From assembly GCA_015069165.1 (NCBI GenBank), contig SVJD01000018.1:1-39545 (forward strand): a DNA stretch of 39,545 bases, given 5' to 3'. A program made the position numbers and the translations under genes. Positions 1-6,087 of the stretch are shown here, one piece after another. The notes under the pieces are model-generated. The model was not told where the DNA came from. It worked only from the letters and a program-made list of their open reading frames with translations, and did not search any database. Every line of letters starts with the position of its first letter. Within the stretch, counting starts at the first letter, position 1. The DNA is from Oscillospiraceae bacterium (GTDB lineage Bacteria > Bacillota > Clostridia > UBA1212 > UBA1255).

Positions 1-121
1 CGGAGTACCCATTCTGAATCAATTTGTCGTAAATTACTTGTGCCATATAAAAACCGGATTGGTGTTTATAACTTATAAAAGCGTCATAGTTATCAGTTGA
101 AAAATTTAATGTTGATTTCAT
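1..121 (-). CDS. TIR-domain protein, N-terminal 40 residues only (cut by window edge)
   Basis: Reading leftward from an ATG at 121-119, the frame stays open to base 1. It begins MKSTLNFSTDNYDAFISYKH and contains YDAFISYKHQSG followed by a helix with MAQVIYDKLIQNGYS. This is the beta-A strand (consensus DxFISY), the following loop and helix alpha-A of a TIR domain. A Shine-Dalgarno AGAGGT lies 8 bases before the ATG, and only 5 bases separate it from the upstream RyR gene, so it should be the third gene of that operon. Bacterial TIR proteins commonly hydrolyse NAD or make cyclic ADP-ribose signals, as in Thoeris ThsB. The catalytic glutamate and any C-terminal domain lie outside the window, so enzymatic activity cannot be judged. 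It is too short to have been called from length alone. Confidence 0.8.
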   Translation of the reverse strand, partial: MKSTLNFSTDNYDAFISYKHQSGFYMAQVIYDKLIQNGYS

Positions 122-126
122 TTTTT

Positions 127-408
127 TTACCTCTTTTGTATTTTGTATCCTAATGACAAAATTGTTTTTATTGTTTCTAATGCGGTGTTTCGGTCATATT
201 CTTTTTCGTTTTCAGGGAGTTCAGAATATGGCACCAAACAGGGTGTTTCTTTTTTGTTGTCATCGCGTTTTTCACCGTAGGTCCAACCTTCGGCAATTCT
301 GCCTTTTGACCATACCTCATGCACGTTTTCAGCGATTTTTTCTGTTAGTTCCAACAAATCATCAGATAAAATGATATTTGTTGTGTCTATAGGTTGCGGT
401 GTATACAT
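127..408 (-). CDS. Stand-alone RyR-domain protein (93 aa)
   Basis: Almost the whole protein is one ryanodine-receptor repeat (RyR, Pfam family). Residues 30-88 carry the family signature: HEVWSKGRIAEGWTYG, then RDD, then PCLVPYSELPENEKEYDR and NTALETIKTILSLGY. In eukaryotes the repeat is part of a calcium channel. Bacterial copies occur in predicted nucleotide-signalling and conflict systems, where they may bind a ligand; that role is inference. There is no signal peptide or membrane segment, so it is presumably cytoplasmic. The start follows a GGAGGG site inside the end of the 639-residue gene, with 1 base between the two genes and 5 bases to the TIR gene. The domain is repeated in diverged form at the C-terminus of the upstream protein. 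Confidence 0.85.
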   Translation of the reverse strand: MYTPQPIDTTNIILSDDLLELTEKIAENVHEVWSKGRIAEGWTYGEKRDDNKKETPCLVPYSELPENEKEYDRNTALETIKTILSLGYKIQKR

Positions 409-409
409 A

Positions 410-2329
410 TTAGTTCCCTCCGTTTGCTTTTTGAGATACTTCCCAAATTTGGGGAATACTTTTCACGATATTTTTATCGTAATACTTGAAATTCTTGTTT
501 TTAATATATTTTTTGTTGTAGATCTTTTCAAGTTCATCCAAAGCTTCCCATTCGGTTATACAAGGATGTAACATTGATAAATCGTCCTTATGATTGCCAA
601 TACTTTCGGCATAAATCAGCATTTCGTCAATTGATGCTGCTTGATAGCCTTCGCTTAACATAAAAGCGTTCCAACGCTTGTGTTCATTGATGGCAAGGCG
701 CTCTAAAAGTGCAGCATCTTTTTTGATGCTTTCGTCGAATATTTTTATGTTTTCCTGAGTTAAAATGTTTTCGTCGGTTTTTATAGTATTGTTGCACATA
801 TATAATTTTGCGGGAATATGTAATGCTGCAGCCATCGATGAACGACGGTCATATTCTACAGTCATGAAATTTTTACGAACTTCTGCATATTCTTTACTGT
901 CGTGTTTCATGCCTAAACGCTCCCAATATGCCAAATGTACGGCAAATGCTAGATTTTCAAGCTCAGTATTAAAAATAGTGCTGTCAGAGAAAACAGATTC
1001 CGTAGTACCAAAGAGGTGAATGTGGCGTTCTTTCAAAAATTCAACATTCTCAAAATATGGTGTGGATTTTACTTCCGAACGAACTCGAGCGAAAATTTCG
1101 GGAAGTTGCTCGTTGTTGAAAGATAATTCTCTTCTGTAAATTCTGTACAGTTCTTCAGATACAGATAAATTTAGTTGGTCGTCGCCCATGCAGACAACGA
1201 TGTATGTTGCATCTAGACTGTTTTCTTTATCAAGGATTTTCTCTTTGAAATCAAGAGTGTCAACATCGGTTTTGATGAATTCTATAGTTTTTTCGTCCTT
1301 AAGACCGGGACACTGCCTGTGAAATTGCTCACGGCATTTGTCTGCATTTTTATCGTATACTCTTATTTTAAGATTGTATCCGTCGATTTGTCCTGCCCAA
1401 TAAGCTGTTTTTAACATACGCATACCTGTTCTGCCACAACCGATTATTGCGACGGAAATAGTATCTTTTTTTGTGTTATAAAGGGGATGGGTGAATACTA
1501 AATTATTACAGAAAAAGGCGATTTCGTCGATGCAGCGAAGTTCAATGTTGTTGGTTGATTTTGAGTTTAAAACGTTTTCCAAAAATTTAACATTAGTTCC
1601 GCTTTCAACAAAAGCATTGATAATTATTGGCTTGGCGGAATCGGAATGCTTCGAAATGATTGATTCGGCTGTTTTAATGTTGTTGTCTTCATTTTCTGAA
1701 ATAGCAAAAAACTCATATTTCTTAAAACGTTTGCCGATTTTCATGTTTTCACAATTTTTATAAAGATTGATTGCACCTAACTTTTTTGCTTTGGCAATAT
1801 CGTCTTTATCGGCTTTTTTTGTGTTGCAGAAAACGATTGTTGCTTTGTCGGAATTTTTTAATATTCCTTTTGCAAGTGAGAGCGAGTTTTCGTTTATATC
1901 AGAAAAAACACAGCACTTTTTGGAGTGTTTAAAAGCAAAATGCATTTTATCTCCCGTGTCACCGATAAAAGAAAGGATTAAACTTGAAGCAAGTATCGGA
2001 GCCAATGCGAAGGAAATATAGTTAATACATATATATAGGGTTTTTAAAATTCCACTCAAAGCAGCGGATTCAAGCTGCGCAATGTCTTGTCTGCCGCCGA
2101 GAGTCTTAAAGCTGTAAAGCAGCGCAGATAAGGCGGCGTAAAGAGGCTCACAGACAACTTCTTTTCCTTCTTTAATCCACCCGGTAGGCAGAACCATGAA
2201 GAAAGTTGAAAAGAATATTCCGAGCAAAACACAAGAAATCCATTTGTTCATATTGTTGCGATTTTTAATTGCAAATATAACTGCGATTGTTAAGATAATA
2301 AGTGAGATAGATAAGCATAAATAAATCAT
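410..2329 (-). CDS. Membrane protein with tandem Rossmann/RCK-like domains and C-terminal RyR-like domain (639 aa)
   Basis: Three hydrophobic segments lie near residues 3-21, 31-49 and 97-122. A first Rossmann-like unit follows at about 138-270. A second unit at about 290-440 opens with SVAIIGCGRTGMRM, a GxGxxG dinucleotide-binding turn typical of TrkA-N/RCK domains. The C-terminal part (541-612) has NEHKRWNAFMLSEGY and LHPCITEWEALDELE, a diverged RyR motif. The architecture suggests a membrane effector or channel-like protein gated by a nucleotide, but no pore signature is evident, so ion transport is not established. It is the first gene of an operon with the RyR and TIR genes, has a GGAGGAA site before its ATG, and has its own extended -10 promoter. 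Burroughs and colleagues have described TIR, RyR and Rossmann modules in nucleotide-centred conflict systems. Its role here as a defence effector is inference. Confidence 0.75.
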   Translation of the reverse strand: MIYLCLSISLIILTIAVIFAIKNRNNMNKWISCVLLGIFFSTFFMVLPTGWIKEGKEVVCEPLYAALSALLYSFKTLGGRQDIAQLESAALSGILKTLYICINYISFALAPILASSLILSFIGDTGDKMHFAFKHSKKCCVFSDINENSLSLAKGILKNSDKATIVFCNTKKADKDDIAKAKKLGAINLYKNCENMKIGKRFKKYEFFAISENEDNNIKTAESIISKHSDSAKPIIINAFVESGTNVKFLENVLNSKSTNNIELRCIDEIAFFCNNLVFTHPLYNTKKDTISVAIIGCGRTGMRMLKTAYWAGQIDGYNLKIRVYDKNADKCREQFHRQCPGLKDEKTIEFIKTDVDTLDFKEKILDKENSLDATYIVVCMGDDQLNLSVSEELYRIYRRELSFNNEQLPEIFARVRSEVKSTPYFENVEFLKERHIHLFGTTESVFSDSTIFNTELENLAFAVHLAYWERLGMKHDSKEYAEVRKNFMTVEYDRRSSMAAALHIPAKLYMCNNTIKTDENILTQENIKIFDESIKKDAALLERLAINEHKRWNAFMLSEGYQAASIDEMLIYAESIGNHKDDLSMLHPCITEWEALDELEKIYNKKYIKNKNFKYYDKNIVKSIPQIWEVSQKANGGN

Positions 2330-2350
2330 TTTTCATTCCTCCGGAATTTG

Positions 2351-2379
2351 ATTGTAGCATATTTTGAAACGTAATGCAA
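2351..2379 (-). promoter_or_regulatory. Promoter of the RCK-RyR/RyR/TIR operon
   Basis: On the minus strand, TTGCAT (2379-2374), a 17-base spacer and an extended -10 TGCTACAAT (TACAAT at 2356-2351) precede the ATG at 2329 by about 20 bases. It is back to back with the toxin-antitoxin promoter. Confidence 0.55.
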
Positions 2380-2412
2380 TTTTAGAGCGATTGGATAATA
2401 AATATTTTGCTG

Positions 2413-2442
2413 TTGAATTTTACGAAGAATTTTTGGTATAAT
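2413..2442 (+). promoter_or_regulatory. Promoter of the toxin-antitoxin pair
   Basis: TTGAAT (2413-2418), 18-base spacer, perfect TATAAT (2437-2442), 35 bases before the antitoxin ATG. Type II pairs of this kind usually repress their own promoter; no clear operator palindrome was picked out. Confidence 0.65.
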
Positions 2443-2477
2443 AAGCATGATAAACATTAAGAAAAAGGTGGTCTGTA

Positions 2478-2726
2478 ATGCCAAATATTAAACCTGTATC
2501 AGATTTGCGAAATTACAACGATGTTCTGCGAGATATTGCAGTTGGAGAGCCTGTGTTTTTAACAAAGAATGGTCGAGGCAGATATGCCATTGTTGATATT
2601 GAAGAATTTGAGAGAACGCAAGCAACACTCAAATTGATGGGCGAACTTGCAAAAGGGGAAGCTTCGGCAAAAGAAAAAGGGTATATTGATATTTCGGATG
2701 TAGAGTCGATTTTGGGGGAGAAATAA
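2478..2726 (+). CDS. Phd/YefM-type antitoxin (82 aa)
   Basis: The N-terminal half has the Phd/YefM fold signature: PVSDLRNYNDVLRDI, GEPVFLTKNGRGRYAIVDIE and EFER. This is the DNA-binding dimerisation domain that also represses the operon. The acidic tail (about 55-82, with KEKGYIDISDVESIL) resembles the region that wraps round the toxin. The length is normal for the family. The stop codon TAA shares its last A with the ATG of the toxin gene, which is the usual translational coupling of these modules. The start is supported by AAGGTGG about 10 bases upstream. The identity of the family is clear; the exact subfamily (Phd, YefM or RelB-like) is less so. Confidence 0.85.
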   Translation: MPNIKPVSDLRNYNDVLRDIAVGEPVFLTKNGRGRYAIVDIEEFERTQATLKLMGELAKGEASAKEKGYIDISDVESILGEK

Positions 2727-3049
2727 TGGCTAAAATAAAATTCACCCCCGAAGCTCTTAATGATATTATTCAAATAAAAGAATACATCACGAATGAATTG
2801 TGTAGTGAAAGTTCGGCGAGTAATACGATTCATTGTATTATAAAACGAATTCGTCAACTTGCGGAATTTCCTGAACTTGGAGCTTATCTTTCACCAATCG
2901 TAGGTATGGAAGTGCCATATCGTTTTCTTGTTTGCGGTAATTATACTGCTTTTTACAAGATTGATGATAATGAAGTTCGTATTATTCGTGTACTTTATAG
3001 CAGAAGAAATTTTATTCAAATACTTTTTGGTAAATCGCTTGATGAATAA
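2726..3049 (+). CDS. RelE/ParE superfamily toxin (107 aa)
   Basis: The protein starts KIKFTPEALNDIIQIKEYI, the beta-1/alpha-1 pattern of RelE/ParE toxins. It continues with RIRQLAEFPELGAYL and ends in the conserved core YRFLVCGNYTAFYKIDD followed by VRIIRVLYSRRNF. ParE members poison gyrase and RelE members cleave ribosome-bound mRNA; the sequence alone does not decide between them, though YRFLVCGNYTAFYKID and the C-terminal RR resemble the ParE/plasmid-stabilisation branch. It overlaps the antitoxin gene by one base. It lies next to the RyR/TIR operon, which supports a small defence or stabilisation island. Confidence 0.85.
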   Translation: MAKIKFTPEALNDIIQIKEYITNELCSESSASNTIHCIIKRIRQLAEFPELGAYLSPIVGMEVPYRFLVCGNYTAFYKIDDNEVRIIRVLYSRRNFIQILFGKSLDE

Positions 3050-3118
3050 ACTTGGTTGTAGATAATACGACAATGCTTTTTAGTATTTTTATTATAATTT
3101 TAACAAAGAGGTGTAAAT

Positions 3119-3412
3119 ATGGTAAAACATGTAATTTTATGGAAACTTAAAGATGAACATAACAATGTTTCGGTTAAACAAGGTATAAAAAATGGCCTTG
3201 AAGGATTGCTTGGCAAAGTTCCGGGATTGATTGAAATTAAAGTGGAGATTTGCGGCTTGGCGTCGTCTAATGCAGATGTTATGTTGTATTCTGTTTTTGA
3301 AAACGAAGAAGCATTAAAAGGTTATGCGGTACATCCAAATCATGTGTATGTTGCAGATACATTCGTAAGACCTTTTACGCAAACAAGAATGTGTATTGAT
3401 TTTGAAGTGTAA
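3119..3412 (+). CDS. Dabb-family (stress-responsive A/B barrel) protein (97 aa)
   Basis: The protein opens MVKHVILWKLKD and has VPGLIEIKVEICG, DVMLYSVFENEEALKGYAVHP and HVYVADTFVRPF. These are the hallmarks of the dimeric ferredoxin-like Dabb domain (Pfam Dabb; conserved HxxFWKL start, HPxH motif). In plants and bacteria the family includes stress-induced proteins and some small cyclases, but most bacterial members have no assigned reaction. The whole protein is a single domain. AGAGGTG lies 7 bases upstream of the ATG. It is a single gene, with a T-rich region and a possible -10 TATAAT at 3093-3098 before it. The family call is firm; the function is unknown. Confidence 0.8.
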   Translation: MVKHVILWKLKDEHNNVSVKQGIKNGLEGLLGKVPGLIEIKVEICGLASSNADVMLYSVFENEEALKGYAVHPNHVYVADTFVRPFTQTRMCIDFEV

Positions 3413-3520
3413 GCAAAAAAAAATACATATTGAAAAAATTAATTGAAAATGTTATATTTAGTTCGGGTAATTTCTAAAAATTTGCTCGATATAATATAAA
3501 ACATTTTGAGGAGAGTTGTT

Positions 3521-4147
3521 ATGGGAAACTTTTTTGGCAATAAAACAGGAACAACGCAGTCAACGCTAACTCCGAGACAGGTTTTGGAAAACAAATATAA
3601 TTCATCACGAAATAATTTGTTGCTTGCAATTGCGTTTACATTGATAAATATTGTTTTGGTTTTGGCAGATAATTATACATATTTCCTTTTTTCGCTGTTT
3701 GTTCCGTATATTCTTGCGTATACAGGTAAATACCTATGTGGATTGTTGCCCGAAAGCATATATGAAGACGAGTGGGCAAGTACGGATTTTTTGGGCAGAG
3801 AAGTATTTATAGTTATGCTGGTAATCGCGTTTGTAATTCTTGCTTTGTACTTTTTGAGTTGGATTTTTTCAAAAAAATTAAGAGTAGGTTGGCTTATTTT
3901 TGCTTTGGTATTCTTCAGTATAGATACTCTTTTGTTGGTTTTGATTCAGGGAGTTTCGGTTGACGGAATTATTGACATAGTATTCCATGTTTGGGTATTT
4001 GTTACGCTAATAAATGGTATCAGAGCTTATTTCAAATTAAAAAAGTTGCCTGCGGATGAAGTAGTTGAATCTGTTGGCGAAGCCGTAACAAAACTCAATG
4101 GTGAAATTATTTCCGATCCTACATCCGAAGGCACTGAAAATATTTAA
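3521..4147 (+). CDS. Hypothetical integral membrane protein (208 aa)
   Basis: No family was recognised. The soluble N-terminus (about 1-30, TPRQVLENKYNSSRNNLLLA) leads into four or five hydrophobic segments: LLLAIAFTLINIVLVLA, YFLFSLFVPYILAY, EVFIVMLVIAFVILALYFL, VGWLIFALVFFSIDTLLLVL and IIDIVFHVWVFVTLI. An acidic, Ser/Thr-rich cytoplasmic-type tail follows. The start was moved to the ATG at 3521, because the in-frame TTG at 3506 lies within the GAGGAGAG ribosome site. A TATAAT at 3490-3495 may serve as -10, with only a weak -35. The gene ends just before a bidirectional terminator shared with the Mn-catalase gene. It looks monocistronic. Confidence 0.6.
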   Translation: MGNFFGNKTGTTQSTLTPRQVLENKYNSSRNNLLLAIAFTLINIVLVLADNYTYFLFSLFVPYILAYTGKYLCGLLPESIYEDEWASTDFLGREVFIVMLVIAFVILALYFLSWIFSKKLRVGWLIFALVFFSIDTLLLVLIQGVSVDGIIDIVFHVWVFVTLINGIRAYFKLKKLPADEVVESVGEAVTKLNGEIISDPTSEGTENI

Positions 4148-4170
4148 AACACAGATTGTTCTTTTAAAAT

Positions 4171-4205
4171 AAAGGCGAAGCTTAGTCGGCTTCGCCTTTG
4201 TTTTT
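4171..4205. terminator. Bidirectional intrinsic terminator
   Basis: An 11-base perfect stem (4171-4181 with 4189-4199, AAAGGCGAAGC) with a 7-base loop is followed by GTTTTT on the plus strand. It starts with AAA preceded by an A/T-rich run that gives U residues on the minus strand. It separates two convergent genes. Confidence 0.9.
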
Positions 4206-4210
4206 GCTCT

Positions 4211-4873
4211 TTATTTAAACGACGGCGGAGTTGTGTTGCCGTTTGCAAAAGTATTTGGGCCGGGATCAGACATTGAAAAATACATTTTTGCCGCTTTGGT
4301 CGTTCCAAAATCACAGTTAGAGCCCGAGTTTTGTACTTTGTTAAAGGCGTCACGGAACATTTGATTGTGTGCTTCTTCACGATTCAGCAAAAAGTCGATT
4401 GTTTCGCGGACTTTTTTATCCGCAATCTGCCTATATAGGTACTCATATACCACTTTTGCACGTTGTTCCGATGCAATGTTGGAAAGAAGGTCTGCACACA
4501 AATCGCCCGTTACAGTAACATAATCTGCCGTCCACGAATAACCCGAAGCATTGATTAAACCGGGATTCAGACCTAAAAGAACATGGCTTTGAATTTCGCC
4601 TGCGCCGACTTGAGTGGCGGCTAAATAGTGACCATTTAAAAGGTTGATTGTTTGAGCAATCATTTCCATGTGTCCGAGTTCCTCTGCGGCGATATCAAGA
4701 AAAAGGTCTTTGATTTCCTGGTCTTTTATACGGAAACTCTGCGACATATACTGCATTGCGGCTTTTAATTCTCCGTTACCTCCGCCGAGCTGCTCTTGAA
4801 GGAGAGCCGCGTATTGGGGATTCGGTCTTTCGATTTCTACTGGATGAAAAAGCGTTTTTTCGTGTTTGAACAT
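4211..4873 (-). CDS. Manganese catalase, CotJC-like (220 aa)
   Basis: This is a non-haem di-manganese catalase of the ferritin-like four-helix fold, which dismutates hydrogen peroxide. All five expected metal ligands can be placed: E35 (GELKAAMQYM), E65 and H68 (AAEELGHMEM), E136 (ASEQRAKVVYEYL) and H169 (REEAHNQMF). The length is shorter than the Lactobacillus plantarum enzyme and close to spore-coat CotJC, whose genes in Bacillus are sigma-E dependent. Since this organism sporulates, a spore-coat role is likely but inferred; no cotJA or cotJB neighbour is present. The start is fixed by CGGAGGT 7 bases before the ATG. A weak promoter (TTGCAT at 4929-4924 and GATAAT at 4908-4903, 15-base spacer) lies upstream. 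Confidence 0.9.
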   Translation of the reverse strand: MFKHEKTLFHPVEIERPNPQYAALLQEQLGGGNGELKAAMQYMSQSFRIKDQEIKDLFLDIAAEELGHMEMIAQTINLLNGHYLAATQVGAGEIQSHVLLGLNPGLINASGYSWTADYVTVTGDLCADLLSNIASEQRAKVVYEYLYRQIADKKVRETIDFLLNREEAHNQMFRDAFNKVQNSGSNCDFGTTKAAKMYFSMSDPGPNTFANGNTTPPSFK

Positions 4874-4926
4874 TTTGTTACCTCCGATAGTTTTTAGTTA
4901 GTATTATCGTTTTTGTGGTAGATATG

Positions 4927-5216
4927 CAAAAAGTTGCGAGCTGGTTCGACAATATTCTGTATAGAAATCGATAGCATAAAATTTTAAGTGATTTTATACA
5001 TTTTGTCTAAATATGAAAAAGAGACAGAAAGTTGCAGCTCGACACGATAATATTCTGTCTAAATACGAAAAAGAGGCGGAAAAATCTATTCCGCTGACAG
5101 TGCTACACTTCACAGAAATCACAAAAAACCTGATATTTTGTTCAAATCCCAAAAAGAGACAGAATGTTATGGCTCGATGCATTGAAATTCTGTCTAAATA
5201 TGAAAAACAGGCAAAA
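4927..5216. repeat. Diverged intergenic repeat with internal palindromes
   Basis: Two copies of a unit of about 81 bases (5001-5082 and 5136-5216) share TTTTGT..AAAT, AAAAAGAGACAGAA, GGCTCGA or AGCTCGA, and ATTCTGTCTAAATA. A worn third copy of the middle section lies at 4927-4963. Each good copy contains an inverted repeat, GACAGAA...TTCTGTC (5023-5029 with 5053-5059; 5158-5165 with 5187-5194). The first copy adds GCGGAA/TTCCGC (5076-5081 with 5089-5094). The arrangement resembles a REP-like or MITE-derived element. The 685 bases between the Mn-catalase and thioredoxin starts hold this repeat, an inverted repeat at 5223-5266 and the trxA promoter; no gene is convincing there. Confidence 0.6.
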
Positions 5217-5222
5217 AAGAAA

Positions 5223-5266
5223 TGCAACTGAAGTTTCAACAATTAAATGAGGAAAGGACAGTTGCA
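5223..5266. repeat. Inverted repeat
   Basis: TGCAACTG (5223-5230) is repeated as CAGTTGCA (5259-5266), with 28 bases between. It lies directly after the repeat cluster and could be its right edge. No T-run follows, so it is not an ordinary terminator. Confidence 0.4.
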
Positions 5267-5368
5267 GTTTAGACCACAAACGGGAGTTTTTATCTGAAAG
5301 CAGAGTATGTGAGAAATTTTTCAAAATCCAAGAGTAACTTGACGTCGTCGGAATAGAAATCTAATAAA

Positions 5369-5397
5369 TTGACGTTTTTGGAGCGGTATAGTATAAT
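5369..5397 (+). promoter_or_regulatory. Strong sigma-A promoter of the thioredoxin-rubredoxin unit
   Basis: TTGACG (5369-5374), 17-base spacer, TATAAT (5392-5397). It lies about 160 bases before the trxA start, giving a long untranslated leader with no motif I recognise. Confidence 0.75.
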
Positions 5398-5558
5398 TCT
5401 AAAAAGCAATAATCGAGAATGTTAAACTTTTGATGGGAAGGTATTTTGAAAGTGAAAGAAAAATTCTGCAAAATATGGAGTATAATATATGTATTGCTTC
5501 AATGTTCTTGGGGAATTATTCAGCCGCTTTTATGCGTTATTTCATAAGGAGGTATTTT

Positions 5559-5870
5559 ATGTCAGTAATTAAGATTACTAAAAGCAATTTTGAGAGCGAA
5601 GTTTTAAAGAGCGATAAAAAGGTTTTGGTCGATTTCTATGCCGATTGGTGCGGACCTTGCCGTATGGTTGGACCCGTTGTTGAGGAGATTGCAAATGAGT
5701 ATCCCGAATATAAGATTTGCAAGATTAATGTGGACGAGCAGCCGGAACTTGCGGCGTCTTTTCAAGTTATGAGTATTCCGTCGCTGTTTGTTATGGAAAA
5801 CGGCAAGGTAATCAACCAAGCATTGGGGGCAAAGACAAAAACGCAGCTTCTTGAAATGCTTAAAGAATAA
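5559..5870 (+). CDS. trxA: Thioredoxin (103 aa)
   Basis: A single thioredoxin domain carries the redox motif WCGPC (C31 and C34) in VLVDFYADWCGPC. It also has the cis-proline segment VMSIPSLFVMENG and the usual C-terminal helix. The length is standard for a cytoplasmic thioredoxin reducing protein disulphides. Translation could be read from further upstream, but AAGGAGG at 5546-5552 sits 6 bases before the ATG at 5559, and the family begins here. It is followed after 34 bases by a rubredoxin with its own GGAGG site. The pair probably works in redox and oxidative-stress handling together with the nearby Mn-catalase; that link is inference from position. No thioredoxin reductase gene is present in the window. 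Confidence 0.93.
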   Translation: MSVIKITKSNFESEVLKSDKKVLVDFYADWCGPCRMVGPVVEEIANEYPEYKICKINVDEQPELAASFQVMSIPSLFVMENGKVINQALGAKTKTQLLEMLKE

Positions 5871-5904
5871 AATGTTTTAAATTATAAAAAACGGAGGTAG
5901 TATT

Positions 5905-6060
5905 ATGAATTATGTATGCGATGTTTGCGGTTATGTTTATGACGAAACTGCAGGAGATCCCGATAACGGTGTTGCTCCCGGCACAAAATGGGAAGATGTT
6001 CCCGCAGATTGGGTTTGTCCTTTGTGCGGCGTAGGCAAAGACGAGTTTTCTGCAGAATAA
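5905..6060 (+). CDS. Rubredoxin (51 aa)
   Basis: A short gene encodes [20 protein letters not shown] and ends [17 protein letters not shown]. The two CxxC pairs (C5/C8 and C38/C41) are the four ligands of the single Fe(SCys)4 centre. The motifs Cxx[17 protein letters not shown] and [16 protein letters not shown] are diagnostic of rubredoxin, a one-electron carrier of anaerobes that often feeds peroxide- or oxygen-reducing enzymes. The length is typical. GGAGGT lies 8 bases before the ATG. It is probably co-transcribed with trxA (34-base gap), and the next gene starts 27 bases further on, so it may be expressed with that one as well. Confidence 0.95.
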   Translation: MNYVCDVCGYVYDETAGDPDNGVAPGTKWEDVPADWVCPLCGVGKDEFSAE

Positions 6061-6087
6061 TTTTGCAGAAAATTGCGGAGGTAATTT

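Noticed and set aside
5013-5231. Open frame of 72 codons (repeat KKRQ..ARHDNILSKYEKEAEK) and the opposite frame at 4994-5242
   Set aside because: Both arise from the palindromic repeat. There is no ribosome site before the ATG, changes between copies are not biased to silent positions, and both strands are open together. Treated as repeat.
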